In this document: positions 10,907-22,821 of the stretch, one piece after another
How the letters are laid out: every line of letters begins with the position of its first letter
How positions within the stretch are numbered: position 1 is the first letter of the stretch
Assembly (NCBI RefSeq): GCF_017356265.1
Contig: NZ_JAFNAW010000011.1
Location: forward strand, 27,075-91,074
Source of the DNA: Paracoccus fontiphilus
GTDB taxonomy: Bacteria > Pseudomonadota > Alphaproteobacteria > Rhodobacterales > Rhodobacteraceae
DNA: 64,000 nt
Reading direction: 5' to 3'
Notes under the pieces: generated by a model
Database searches by the model: none
What the model was told of the DNA's origin: nothing
What the model saw: only the letters and a program-made list of their open reading frames with translations
Position numbers and translations under genes: made by a program

Positions 10907-11491
10907 TCAATCCGCCCCGACCGCACCGCGCGCCAGGCTCCAGTAGATGTCGCCGATGCGGCGCCGGTCCAGTCGGCCGCCTTCGCGATACCAGTTCGTC
11001 ACCCCGGTCAGCATCGCGATCAGCGCCATCGTCGCCAGCTTGACGTCGTCGAGGCGCATCAGCCCGGCCGCTACCCCGTCGCGCAGGATCGTCTCCAATG
11101 CGGCCTCGTACCGGCTGCGCAGGGCGGTGATGCGGGCAAAGTTCTCGGGCGTGAGATTGCGAAGTTCCATATAGGACAGGAACACCGAGTCTGGATGATC
11201 CAGGCTGGTGTCGATGTGGAAGCGGACGAAATGTTCCAGCCTTTGCAAGGGATCACCCGGCACGTCCGTCCAGGCGGACAGCAGGTCCTGCATGTGGCTT
11301 TCCATCAGGTCCAGCAGCAAGGCCTGCTTGTCGGGCGTATAGGCGTAAAGCGCCCCGGCCTGCACCCCCACGGCGGAGGCGATCTGGCGCATCGACACGG
11401 CGGCATAACCCTGCCGCGCGAACAGGCGGCGGGCCTGGTCGCGGATCAGGGGGCCGGTGATCTCGGCGCGGGAACCTTGCGTGCGGGCCAT
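10907..11491 (-). CDS. TetR/AcrR family transcriptional regulator
   Basis: 194 residues from the ATG at 11491. The frame continues open upstream, but that segment reads antisense to the lipoprotein gene and has no similarity. An N-terminal helix-turn-helix (RDQARRLFARQGYAAVSMRQIASAVGVQAGALYAY, read in two halves around residue 28) is followed by a TetR-type ligand domain. The target is unknown. The divergent neighbour is a small lipoprotein gene, 75 bases from start to start, which could be a target. The stop is followed within 20 bases by a short copy of a dispersed repeat (10881-10900). Confidence 0.88.
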   Translation of the reverse strand: MARTQGSRAEITGPLIRDQARRLFARQGYAAVSMRQIASAVGVQAGALYAYTPDKQALLLDLMESHMQDLLSAWTDVPGDPLQRLEHFVRFHIDTSLDHPDSVFLSYMELRNLTPENFARITALRSRYEAALETILRDGVAAGLMRLDDVKLATMALIAMLTGVTNWYREGGRLDRRRIGDIYWSLARGAVGAD

Positions 11492-11566
11492 GGCATCTTC
11501 TAGCGCGCACCGTTGGGCCGGGAAAGCCCGTTGCCCCGCAGCCACGCGCGCCCTAGGCTTCGCGCC

Positions 11567-11833
11567 ATGAAACACGTCCTGATCCTGACCGCCTGCACCA
11601 GCCTGCTTTCGGGCTGCGGCGGTGATGCCGACCCCTACCCCCGCCTGCTGCCGACCGAGCAGATCCTGGCCGAACCCACCCTGCCCGATCATGCGCCGGA
11701 CGCGGCATCCTCGCCCGTCGTCGCCAATGCCGAGGCGGAGGGGCGCGCCGCCGACCTGCGCCGTCGCGCCGATGCCCTTCGCGGCCCGGTGATCGAGCCG
11801 GAGGCGCTGTCGCGCATGCGGCAACGGGATTGA
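11567..11833 (+). CDS. Small predicted lipoprotein
   Basis: 88 residues starting at MKHVLILTACTSLLSGC. The hydrophobic signal ends in a lipobox L-S-G-C with the lipidated Cys at position 17, so the mature protein is about 72 residues, Ala/Pro/Arg rich, and probably anchored to a membrane facing the periplasm. An upstream in-frame start at 11513 would place charged residues before the signal peptide and is rejected. No functional domain is recognised. It sits between a divergent TetR gene and the lldD-like gene. Confidence 0.72.
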   Translation: MKHVLILTACTSLLSGCGGDADPYPRLLPTEQILAEPTLPDHAPDAASSPVVANAEAEGRAADLRRRADALRGPVIEPEALSRMRQRD

Positions 11834-11853
11834 TTGCGGACCGTCCTCCACTC

Positions 11854-11872
11854 TGGTAAAAACTTTTGACCA
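11854..11872. promoter_or_regulatory. Palindromic operator before the lldD-like gene
   Basis: TGGTAAAAACTTTTGACCA is a 19-base palindrome with one mismatch (arms TGGTaAAAA and TTTTgACCA). The TGGT...ACCA pattern is typical of GntR/FadR-family operators such as LldR, and it lies 17 bases before the lldD-like ATG, overlapping the likely promoter or leader. Confidence 0.6.
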
Positions 11873-11889
11873 AATTGGGGGAGAGTTCC

Positions 11890-13098
11890 ATGCCCGTCAT
11901 CACCTCGATCGAAGATCTGAAGCGGATGCACCGCGCCCGCACGCCCAAGATGTTCTATGATTATGCTGAATCGGGCAGCTACACCGAACAGACCTTCCGC
12001 GAGAACACGACCGATTTCGCCAGGCTGAAGCTGCGCCAGAAGGTCGCGGTGGACATGTCGAACCGCAGCACGGCATCGGACATCGCAGGCCTGCTCGCAA
12101 CCATGCCGGTCGCTCTGGCGCCGGTGGGCCTGACCGGGATGCAGCACGCCGATGGCGAGATCCACGCCGCCCGCGCGGCCGAGAAGTTCGGCGTGCCCTT
12201 CTGCCTGTCCACCATGTCGATCTGTTCCATCGAGGACGTGGCGGAACACACGACCAAGCCCTTCATGTTCCAGCTTTACGTCATGAAGGACCAGGATTTC
12301 CTTGCCGCCATCATCGAGCGGGCGAAAAAGGCGCGATGCAGCGCCCTGGTGCTGACCCTGGACCTGCAGATCCTGGGCCAGCGACACAAGGACCTGAAGA
12401 ACGGTCTGTCCGCGCCGCCCAAGCTGACGCTGCCGACGATGCTGGATCTGGCGATGCGCTGGCGGTGGGGCATGGGGATGCTGCAAACGAAGCGGCGCTT
12501 CTTCGGCAACATCGTGGGCCATGCCAAGGGCGTGGCAGACCCCTCCAGCCTGATGAGCTGGACGGCCGAGCAGTTCGACGAGAAGCTGGACTGGGACAAG
12601 ATCGCCCGCATCCGCGACCTGTGGGGCGGCAAGCTGATCCTGAAGGGGGTGCTGGACCCCGACGACGCACGCATAGCCGCCGATTTCGGCGCGGATGCGA
12701 TCATCGTGTCGAACCATGGGGGCCGGCAGCTTGACGGGGCGCTGTCCTCGATCAGGATGCTGCCGCACATCGTCAAGGCCGTGGGCGACCAGATCGAGGT
12801 CCACATGGACAGCGGCATCCGGTCGGGCCAGGACGTGCTGAAGGCCTTGGCGCTTGGCGCGCACGCGACCTGGATCGGCCGCGCCTGGCTGCACGGACTG
12901 GGCGCCATGGGCGAGGCCGGCGTCACCGCCGCCCTGCAGGTGATCCGCAAGGAACTGGACATCAGCATGGCTCTTTGCGGCGAACGGGACGTCAAGAACA
13001 TCGGCCCGCAGAACGTGATGATCCCGCGCGGCTTCCTGGACGAATATGATATCCAGGCGCCGATCAGGCCTTCACAAATCACCCCGCTTGCCGTATAG
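11890..13098 (+). CDS. lldD: FMN-dependent alpha-hydroxy acid dehydrogenase (LldD-like)
   Basis: 402 residues from ATG 11890, preceded by GGGGGAGAG. Another ATG at 11866 lies before this ribosome site and is disfavoured. It is a single TIM-barrel FMN enzyme of the lactate dehydrogenase/glycolate oxidase family. The catalytic His276 sits in SNHGGRQLDGA, and the phosphate-binding HMDSGIRSGQD segment follows. The likely reaction is oxidation of L-lactate (or another 2-hydroxy acid) to the keto acid, passing electrons to the respiratory chain. The near-palindrome just upstream fits lactate-responsive control. The exact substrate is inferred. Confidence 0.85.
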   Translation: MPVITSIEDLKRMHRARTPKMFYDYAESGSYTEQTFRENTTDFARLKLRQKVAVDMSNRSTASDIAGLLATMPVALAPVGLTGMQHADGEIHAARAAEKFGVPFCLSTMSICSIEDVAEHTTKPFMFQLYVMKDQDFLAAIIERAKKARCSALVLTLDLQILGQRHKDLKNGLSAPPKLTLPTMLDLAMRWRWGMGMLQTKRRFFGNIVGHAKGVADPSSLMSWTAEQFDEKLDWDKIARIRDLWGGKLILKGVLDPDDARIAADFGADAIIVSNHGGRQLDGALSSIRMLPHIVKAVGDQIEVHMDSGIRSGQDVLKALALGAHATWIGRAWLHGLGAMGEAGVTAALQVIRKELDISMALCGERDVKNIGPQNVMIPRGFLDEYDIQAPIRPSQITPLAV

Positions 13099-13163
13099 GC
13101 CGCGACCTGTCGCCATGCACCCTTGGAGGATGGCGGCGTCAACAACCAAGTTAGGAACATATC

Positions 13164-13787
13164 ATGGCCAAAGAGATCCCTGATCTGGTGGCCGAGCCGC
13201 GCGCGGGGTCAGGCAAGGGGGCCGCCCGCCAAGCTCGCCGCGAAGGCAAGGTGCCCGGAGTCGTCTATGGTGACCACAAGGATGCGGTCAACATCCAGTT
13301 CGACTTCAACAAGCTGCTGACGCAACTGCGTGCCGGTCGCTTCATGTCCACGCTGTTCAACCTGAAGGTCGAAGGCCAGGAAGACGTGCGCGTCATCTGC
13401 CGCGGTGTGCAGAAGGACGTCGTGAAGGATCTGCCGATCCACATCGACTTCATGCGCCTGCGCCGCACCTCGAAGGTGAACCTGTTCATCCACGTGGACT
13501 TCATCAACCACGAGAAATGCCCCGGCCTGAAGCGCGGCGGCACCCTCGTGACGGTGCGCCCCGAGGTCGAGCTGGTCGTGACCGCCGGTGACATTCCCGA
13601 TCACATCACCGTCGATCTGGAAGGCCTGAACGTCGGCGACACCATCCACATCAACGACGTGAAGCTGCCCGAAGGCGTCAAGCCGACCATCGACCGCAAC
13701 TTCGTCATCGCCAACATCGCCGCGCCGTCGGCGCTGCGTTCGGGCGACGACAGCGGCGAAGCAGCCGAGGCCGCAGCGGAGGAGTGA
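13164..13787 (+). CDS. rplY: 50S ribosomal protein L25/Ctc
   Basis: 207 residues, the long two-domain (Ctc/TL5) form. The N-terminal L25 domain contains [17 protein letters not shown] and binds 5S rRNA, and a C-terminal beta domain extends to about 190, followed by an acidic Ala-rich tail. The RBS is TAGGAAC before ATG. In many relatives pth follows rplY; here trmFO follows after a terminator hairpin. Confidence 0.96.
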   Translation: MAKEIPDLVAEPRAGSGKGAARQARREGKVPGVVYGDHKDAVNIQFDFNKLLTQLRAGRFMSTLFNLKVEGQEDVRVICRGVQKDVVKDLPIHIDFMRLRRTSKVNLFIHVDFINHEKCPGLKRGGTLVTVRPEVELVVTAGDIPDHITVDLEGLNVGDTIHINDVKLPEGVKPTIDRNFVIANIAAPSALRSGDDSGEAAEAAAEE

Positions 13788-13812
13788 TCCTTTCCGCCTT
13801 GCGCAATCATCG

Positions 13813-13838
13813 GGGCGGTGCCGCTGGCACCGCCCTTT
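13813..13838 (+). terminator. Terminator hairpin after rplY
   Basis: GGCGGTGCC-GCT-GGCACCGCC is a perfect nine-pair stem with a three-base loop, 26 bases after the rplY stop, followed by CTTTCC. The T-tract is short, so termination may be partial. Confidence 0.7.
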
Positions 13839-13880
13839 CCATTTGAGGGCCGCTTTGCTAGCCCATTCGCAGGAGGTCAC

Positions 13881-15218
13881 ATGGAACCAGTCCATATCGT
13901 CGGCGCGGGCCTTGCCGGGTCCGAGGCTGCCTGGCAGATCGCCCGTGCGGGCGTTCCGGTCGTCCTGCACGAAATGCGCCCCGCCAAGGGCACCTTCGCC
14001 CACAAGACCGGCGACTGCGCCGAGATGGTCTGTTCCAACAGCTTCCGCTCCGACGACGACGTGATGAACGCCGTGGGGCAGTTGCATTGGGAAATGCGCG
14101 CGGCAGGCGGGCTGATCATGGCCACTGCCGATCGCCACCGGCTGCCCGCAGGCGGTGCCCTTGCCGTCGACCGCGACGCATTTTCGGCCGCGGTGACCGA
14201 GGCGCTGCAAGCCGAACCGCTTGTCCAGATCGTCCCCGGCGAGATCACGGAGTTGCCTGACGACGGCAACTGGATCATCGCGACGGGTCCGCTGACCTCG
14301 GACGCATTGGCGCAGGCGATCCGGTCGGCTACGGGCACCGACTCGCTTGCCTTCTTCGACGCGATTGCGCCGATCGTCCATGCCGACACCATCGACATGA
14401 CGATCGCTTGGGAACAAAGCCGCTACGACAAGGGCGAGACCGAGGCCGAGCAGAAGGCCTACATCAACTGCCCAATGAACCGCGAGCAGTACGAGGCCTT
14501 CATCGACGCCCTGCTGGCCGCCGACAAGACCGAGTTCCACGAGGGCGAGACGGCGGGCTACTTCGACGGCTGCCTGCCGATCGAGGTCATGGCCGAACGC
14601 GGCCGAGAAACGCTGCGCCACGGACCGATGAAGCCCGTGGGTTTGACCAACGCGCATAAGCCGGATGAAAAAGCTTATGCAGTGGTTCAACTTCGGCGTG
14701 ATAATGCATTGGGAACGCTGTACAATATCGTAGGATTCCAGACCAAGATGAAGTACGGTGCGCAGACCCAGGTGTTCCGCATGATCCCTGGGCTAGAGAA
14801 TGCCAGCTTTGCGCGGCTGGGCGGCATTCACCGGAACTCCTTCCTGAACTCGCCCACCTTGCTGGACGACCGTATGCGGTTGCGCCAGCGTCCAAACCTG
14901 CGCTTCGCCGGGCAGGTCACAGGCGTCGAAGGCTATGTCGAAAGCGCGGCGATGGGGCTGCTGGCGGGCCGGATGGCCGCCGCTCAGGCTTTGGGCCGCG
15001 ACCTGCCGCCGCCCGCCCTGACCACCGCAATGGGCGCCCTGGTCAACCACATCACCGGCGGGGCCGAGGCCAAGACCTTCCAGCCGATGAACGTGAACTT
15101 CGGCCTGTTTCCCCCGCTCGACGAGATGCGCGGCGGACGGAAGGGCCGCAAGGACCGCTATCCCGCCTATACGCAACGTGCCAAGGACGACTTTTCGGCA
15201 TGGCTAGCGGCGCAGTAA
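13881..15218 (+). CDS. trmFO: tRNA (uracil-5-)-methyltransferase TrmFO (folate-dependent)
   Basis: 445 residues from ATG 13881, with AGGAGG seven bases upstream. The N-terminal FAD motif is [15 protein letters not shown] (about 4-18). CSNSFRSDD and later [26 protein letters not shown] motifs identify TrmFO rather than GidA. It makes 5-methyluridine at tRNA position 54 using methylenetetrahydrofolate and FADH2. A stretch around 14655-14745 is noticeably AT-richer, with rarer codons than its surroundings, but the protein remains intact. It overlaps gluQ by 19 bases, so the two tRNA-modification genes form one unit. Confidence 0.95.
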   Translation: MEPVHIVGAGLAGSEAAWQIARAGVPVVLHEMRPAKGTFAHKTGDCAEMVCSNSFRSDDDVMNAVGQLHWEMRAAGGLIMATADRHRLPAGGALAVDRDAFSAAVTEALQAEPLVQIVPGEITELPDDGNWIIATGPLTSDALAQAIRSATGTDSLAFFDAIAPIVHADTIDMTIAWEQSRYDKGETEAEQKAYINCPMNREQYEAFIDALLAADKTEFHEGETAGYFDGCLPIEVMAERGRETLRHGPMKPVGLTNAHKPDEKAYAVVQLRRDNALGTLYNIVGFQTKMKYGAQTQVFRMIPGLENASFARLGGIHRNSFLNSPTLLDDRMRLRQRPNLRFAGQVTGVEGYVESAAMGLLAGRMAAAQALGRDLPPPALTTAMGALVNHITGGAEAKTFQPMNVNFGLFPPLDEMRGGRKGRKDRYPAYTQRAKDDFSAWLAAQ

Positions 15219-16051
15219 GACGAACCCGCTTTGCGCCCTCGCCTACCGGGCTCTTGCACCTGGGCCATGCCTATGCCGCGCTATTGGCGGAACGCGAAGC
15301 CACGTCCGGCCAGTTCCTGCTGCGGATCGAGGATATAGACCGCGATCGTTGCCGTGCCGAATACGAGGACGCGATCTATCAGGACCTGATCTGGCTGGGC
15401 GTGCAATGGCAACGCCCGGTCATGCGCCAGTCCGACCGCATGGGCGCCTATCGCGATGCCTTGGCCCGGCTTGCACCCTACAGCTATCCTTGCCGCTGCC
15501 GCCGTGGCGACATCCGCGCGGCACTCTCGGCCCCGCAGGAGGGTGGCTTGCCCGCCGGTCCGGACGGGCTGGTCTATCCCGGAACCTGCCGGGGCCGCAG
15601 CCTGGCCGATGCCGGGCCGGACGACGTGATCCGCCTGGATGCCGCCCGGGCCTTCGACGCCTTGGGCATCGACTGGATCGCCTTCCGCGACGAGGCGATC
15701 ATGCCCGGCCACGACCATGCGCTGACCCGCGACCAATTCCTGGGCGGCATCGGCGATGCGATCCTGTCGCGGCGGGGCATGGGCACGTCCTATCACCTGG
15801 CCGTCGTGGTGGATGACGCCGACCAAGGCATCACGGTGGTGACGCGTGGAAAAGATCTTTTCGATTCAACCTATATCCACGTTCTTCTTCAGAAGTTGCT
15901 TCACTTTCCGACGCCGCTTTATCATCACCATCGCCTGATCCGCGACGACGCAGGCAAGCGGCTTGCCAAGCGCGACGACGCCCGCGCGATCCGTCATTAC
16001 CGCGAGGATGGTGCCACCCCGCAAGACATCCGCCGGATGCTCGCCCTCTGA
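15200..16051 (+). CDS. gluQ: Glutamyl-Q tRNA(Asp) synthetase
   Basis: 283 residues, the short GluRS-like form without an anticodon-binding domain. HLGH (20-23) is the class I HIGH motif and KRLAKRD near the C terminus is the KMSKS equivalent. The zinc site is YPCRCRR plus YPGTC. The enzyme glutamylates queuosine at position 34 of tRNA-Asp. The start lies inside the 3' end of trmFO. Bases 15845-15925 are AT-rich relative to their surroundings. A repeat with two hairpins follows immediately after the stop. Confidence 0.92.
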   Translation: MASGAVRRTRFAPSPTGLLHLGHAYAALLAEREATSGQFLLRIEDIDRDRCRAEYEDAIYQDLIWLGVQWQRPVMRQSDRMGAYRDALARLAPYSYPCRCRRGDIRAALSAPQEGGLPAGPDGLVYPGTCRGRSLADAGPDDVIRLDAARAFDALGIDWIAFRDEAIMPGHDHALTRDQFLGGIGDAILSRRGMGTSYHLAVVVDDADQGITVVTRGKDLFDSTYIHVLLQKLLHFPTPLYHHHRLIRDDAGKRLAKRDDARAIRHYREDGATPQDIRRMLAL

Positions 16052-16063
16052 CCTGCTTTGGAC

Positions 16064-16116
16064 TCCAAATATCCCGGGGGAGTCGCGCATCGCGCGACGG
16101 GGGCAGCGCCCCCTTT
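16064..16116 (+). repeat. Dispersed two-hairpin repeat between gluQ and hisI (likely terminator)
   Basis: TTGGACTCCAAATATCCC-GGGGG is followed by hairpin 1 (GTCGCGC-ATC-GCGCGAC, 16082-16098) and hairpin 2 (GGGGGC-AGC-GCCCCC, 16099-16113), then TTT. The same order of elements occurs, inverted, at 49255-49323, and the first part also at 10881-10900, each directly after a stop codon. Confidence 0.65.
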
Positions 16117-16471
16117 ACGCCATCGGCTCCATGATCCCGACCTCGACCCCGTCGCGGATCGCGGTATAGAAACATGAACGCCGGTTGGTGTGACAGGCGG
16201 GCCCATGCTGGCGCACCAGGACAAGCAGGCAATCGCGGTCGCAATCCACCCGCAGGTCCACCAGCTCCTGCACATGTCCAGAGCTTTCGCCCTTGACCCA
16301 GAAGGCCCGCCGCGACCGGGACCAATAGGTGACGCGGCCGGTCTGCAAGGTCCGCGCAACGCTTTCGGCATTCATCCAGGCCATCATCAGGATCTCTGCG
16401 CTGTCCGCATCCTGCGCAATGGCCGGGATCAGGCCGTTCGCATCATATTTCAGGCTGGCAGGGTCGAACAT
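16115..16471 (-). CDS. hisI: Phosphoribosyl-AMP cyclohydrolase HisI
   Basis: 118 residues, the monofunctional cyclohydrolase without the HisE fusion. The metal sites are readable: Mg ligands Asp76, Asp78 and Asp80 (DCDRD), and zinc cysteines 77, 93 and 100 (GPACHTNRRSC). It catalyses the third step of histidine biosynthesis in the cytosol. Other his genes are not in the window. It is divergent from the NifU-like gene with 61 bases between starts. Confidence 0.95.
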   Translation of the reverse strand: MFDPASLKYDANGLIPAIAQDADSAEILMMAWMNAESVARTLQTGRVTYWSRSRRAFWVKGESSGHVQELVDLRVDCDRDCLLVLVRQHGPACHTNRRSCFYTAIRDGVEVGIMEPMA

Positions 16472-16532
16472 CGGGTTTCCTTTCGCAGATCGGGTTCCTA
16501 TCTAGGCCCAAGGCAGCCCGTGGGAAAGACCG

Positions 16533-16970
16533 ATGGCCGACAGCGATCTCATGCAACTCTACTCTCGCCGCATCCTGGCTCTGACAACGGCCATCCCGCA
16601 TCTCGGCACGCTGCAGAACTTCGACGGCAAGGCCATGCGCCGGTCGCCGCAATGCGGCTCGTCGGTCACGGCCTATGTCGCGATGGACGGGGATCGGGTC
16701 GCCGATTTTTCGCAGGAGGTGCGGGCTTGCGCGCTGGGCCAGGCCTCGGCCTCGGTTCTGGGACAGGCGGTCATCGGTCGCAGCCGTGACGAGATCGCCG
16801 CGACCCGCGACACCCTGCGCGCCATGCTGACCTCGTCCGGTGAGCCGCCACAGGTTCCTTTCGCCGATCTCGAGGCGCTGTTGCCCGCCCGCGACTATCC
16901 CAATCGTCATGCCTCGATCCTGCTGGCCTGGGATGCCACCCTGGACGCCATCGCCCAGGCCGAGGCCTAA
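16533..16970 (+). CDS. NifU/IscU-like iron-sulfur cluster assembly scaffold protein
   Basis: 145 residues with the IscU fold: SPQCGSSV (Cys41) and ACALGQAS (Cys66) match the first two cluster-binding cysteines. The third Cys of IscU (after His in LKCS/HC) is absent; the equivalent stretch reads PARDYPNRHAS. This variant, with two conserved cysteines, is a recognised alphaproteobacterial subgroup, so it may be a carrier or a divergent scaffold. It stands alone here; sufE lies at 24 kb and the suf cluster at 50-57 kb. The stop codon overlaps the A-run of the terminator that serves the opposite strand. Confidence 0.82.
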   Translation: MADSDLMQLYSRRILALTTAIPHLGTLQNFDGKAMRRSPQCGSSVTAYVAMDGDRVADFSQEVRACALGQASASVLGQAVIGRSRDEIAATRDTLRAMLTSSGEPPQVPFADLEALLPARDYPNRHASILLAWDATLDAIAQAEA

Positions 16971-16994
16971 AAAAACCGGCCCACCAGGGGCCGG
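16969..16994 (-). terminator. Intrinsic terminator for the 31-residue membrane protein gene
   Basis: On the minus strand CCGGCCC-loop-GGGCCGG (16976-16994) is a seven-pair GC stem followed by seven T (16969-16975). It lies 69 bases after the small gene's stop and marks that gene as its own short transcript. On the plus strand the same hairpin has no T-run. Confidence 0.85.
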
Positions 16995-17062
16995 TAGTTG
17001 CGCGTGCAGGGGGACTGACGGACGCACAGGCGGAGCGCCGTCAAAGCAACGCGGGGCAGAGT

Positions 17063-17158
17063 TCAGGCCTGCAGAATGGCAGGCAGCCAGAGCACGATCA
17101 GCGTCGTGACGGCAAGGGCGGTAACACCGAGCAGATCAGAAGCGAATTCACGAGACAT
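17063..17158 (-). CDS. 31-residue single-pass membrane protein under a LexA box
   Basis: A short frame from ATG 17158 to TGA 17063, not previously named to my knowledge. It begins MSREFASDLLG, has one hydrophobic segment (about residues 9-28, TALAVTTLIVLWLPAIL) and ends QA. AGGAG lies seven bases before the ATG, inside the loop of a hairpin (GGGCAAC/GTTGCCC). A perfect alphaproteobacterial LexA box lies 54 bases upstream and a seven-T terminator lies downstream, so promoter, RBS, frame and terminator are all present. By analogy with Caulobacter SidA (29-residue, SOS-induced, membrane-bound inhibitor of division) it may block division after DNA damage. That role is inference, not homology. It lies immediately downstream of recG on the same strand. 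Confidence 0.72.
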   Translation of the reverse strand: MSREFASDLLGVTALAVTTLIVLWLPAILQA

Positions 17159-17211
17159 GGGCAACTCCTGTTTGTTGCCCTTTTGTTCTCATACTCGCGC
17201 CGTTCTGTAAA

Positions 17212-17226
17212 GAACATTTTAAGAAC
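17212..17226 (-). promoter_or_regulatory. LexA (SOS) box, GTTC-N7-GTTC
   Basis: On the minus strand GTTCTTAAAATGTTC is an exact match to the alphaproteobacterial LexA site GTTC-N7-GTTC. It is positioned over the likely -35 region (possible -10 TATGAG at 17188-17193) of the 31-residue membrane protein gene. The recG stop is only four bases away, so the box cannot serve recG itself. Confidence 0.78.
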
Positions 17227-17229
17227 TTC

Positions 17230-21530
<4,301 letters not shown>

Positions 21531-21572
21531 TCATCCGTTCCATACAACGGCCGGCGGAGGATTTCCCAGAGG

Positions 21573-21593
21573 CTGCGGCACGGTTCGCCGCAG
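21573..21593 (-). terminator. Possible weak terminator hairpin after ctrA
   Basis: CTGCGGC-loop-GCCGCAG can pair as a seven-base stem, nine bases after the ctrA stop on the minus strand. There is no T-run, so it may only protect the ctrA 3' end or be a weak or Rho-assisted stop. Confidence 0.35.
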
Positions 21594-21601
21594 TCAGGGC
21601 G

Positions 21602-22309
21602 TCATGCGCCGATGGCCATGCGTTCGGCATTCGGCGTCGGCTCGCGCAGGACATAGCCCCTGCCCCAGACCGTCTCGATATGGCTGTCGCCTCCGATCGC
21701 CTCGGACAGCTTCTTGCGCAGCTTGCAGATGAAGACGTCGATGATCTTCAGTTCAGGCTCGTCCATGCCGCCATAAAGATGGTTCAGGAACATCTCCTTC
21801 GTCAGCGTCGTGCCCTTCCGCAAGCTGAGAAGTTCGAGGATCTGGTATTCCTTGCCGGTCAGGTTCACCGCCTTGCCCTTCACCTCGACCGAGCGGGCAT
21901 CAAGGTTCACGATGATCTCGCCGGTCTTGATGATCGCTTGGCTGTGGCCTTTGGAACGACGGATGATCGCCTGGATCCGGGCCTGCAATTCCTCGCGGTT
22001 GAAGGGCTTGGTCATGTAGTCGTCCGCCCCGAAGCCGAAGCCGCGCAGCTTGCTTTCGGTGTCGTCAGAGCCCGTCAGGATCAGGATCGGCGTGTCGACG
22101 CGCGCCAGGCGCAGGTGGCGCAGGACCTCCATCCCGTGCATGTCGGGAAGATCAAGGTCCAAGAGGATCAGATCATAGTCATACAGCTTGGCAAGATCGA
22201 TGCCCTCTTCTCCCATGTCCGTTCGAAAGACGTTGTAGCTGGCAGCGGTCAACATCAACTCGATCGCCCGCGCCGTGCTGGGATCATCTTCAACCAACAG
22301 AATTCGCAT
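21602..22309 (-). CDS. ctrA: Cell cycle response regulator CtrA
   Basis: 235 residues, near-canonical CtrA. The receiver has phospho-acceptor Asp51 ([13 protein letters not shown]) and the usual acidic pair DD at 8-9, and the C-terminal OmpR-type winged helix ends in [13 protein letters not shown]. In the Rhodobacterales CtrA is usually dispensable and controls motility, gene transfer agents, competence and quorum-linked traits, while in Caulobacter it is the master cell-cycle regulator. The promoter region contains a near-match CtrA box and two GANTC sites, suggesting autoregulation and methylation-linked timing. sciP lies directly upstream in the same orientation. Confidence 0.97.
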   Translation of the reverse strand: MRILLVEDDPSTARAIELMLTAASYNVFRTDMGEEGIDLAKLYDYDLILLDLDLPDMHGMEVLRHLRLARVDTPILILTGSDDTESKLRGFGFGADDYMTKPFNREELQARIQAIIRRSKGHSQAIIKTGEIIVNLDARSVEVKGKAVNLTGKEYQILELLSLRKGTTLTKEMFLNHLYGGMDEPELKIIDVFICKLRKKLSEAIGGDSHIETVWGRGYVLREPTPNAERMAIGA

Positions 22310-22322
22310 GAAAGTTCGCCCC

Positions 22323-22387
22323 GATTCGTATTAACAAGTCAACCATCGACCCAAAGGGTTAATATGTGGTTACCTTAATCCAGATTC
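22323..22387 (-). promoter_or_regulatory. ctrA promoter: CtrA-box-like site and two GANTC sites
   Basis: TTAA-TATGTGG-TTAC (22359-22373) matches the CtrA full site TTAA-N7-TTAA at seven of eight positions. GATTC occurs at 22323-22327 (as CGATTCG, matching YGAKTCG) and at 22383-22387. All lie in the 91 bases between sciP and ctrA. The arrangement mirrors the CcrM- and CtrA-controlled ctrA promoter of Caulobacter. Confidence 0.6.
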
Positions 22388-22400
22388 GGAACGACGCAAT

Positions 22401-22676
22401 CTAAGGTTGCCGAAATCTCTGCAAAGCGGTCACTTTCAGCGCGGCCCGGCCATGTTTCTGCACGGCCTTGACCCAGCTGTCGAATTCCTCCTCGGAAAGA
22501 CCGTAGCGGCGCAGCGCCTCGTCCTTTCGGATCAGGTCGTATAGCACGGCGTTGACCACCGTTTCCTTCCGGCTTGCAACCCATCGGGTATCCTCTGGCG
22601 GCAGATCGGCCACCGTCAGGACCCTGCCGTCGGGCAGCACCACAGTGCGAGGAGCGTCGGTTTTCTTCAAGAACAT
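22401..22676 (-). CDS. sciP: CtrA inhibitor SciP (DUF1153)
   Basis: 91 residues from ATG 22676. An in-frame extension toward 22823 has no family similarity and overlaps the mnmA promoter. The protein is a single DUF1153 helix-turn-helix domain: [29 protein letters not shown] is followed by [13 protein letters not shown] and ends [13 protein letters not shown]. In Caulobacter SciP binds CtrA on DNA and blocks recruitment of RNA polymerase at CtrA-activated promoters. Here it lies just upstream of ctrA in the same orientation, so the regulator and its antagonist form a linked pair. Confidence 0.92.
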   Translation of the reverse strand: MFLKKTDAPRTVVLPDGRVLTVADLPPEDTRWVASRKETVVNAVLYDLIRKDEALRRYGLSEEEFDSWVKAVQKHGRAALKVTALQRFRQP

Positions 22677-22720
22677 CCCACCTGTCCCATGTCGCGTTCG
22701 CCGACATTGGCCCAAATCCC

Positions 22721-22735
22721 TTAAGCCCGAATTGA
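22721..22735 (-). promoter_or_regulatory. CtrA-box-like site upstream of sciP
   Basis: TTAA-GCCCGAA-TTGA differs from TTAA-N7-TTAA by one base and lies 45 bases before the sciP ATG. sciP is CtrA-activated in Caulobacter, so a site here is plausible. The match is imperfect and unproven. Confidence 0.4.
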
Positions 22736-22765
22736 GGATGTCAGGTTTTTGGGTCTGTTCGTGGG

Positions 22766-22793
22766 TTGAGAATAGGCGGCATTTGCCTATATT
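22766..22793 (+). promoter_or_regulatory. Sigma-70 promoter of mnmA
   Basis: TTGAGA (22766-22771), a 16-base spacer and TATATT (22788-22793), ending 28 bases before the mnmA ATG. It is one of the clearest housekeeping-type promoters in the window. Confidence 0.55.
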
Positions 22794-22821
22794 TCGATGC
22801 AATCCTTGCCCGAGACATGCC

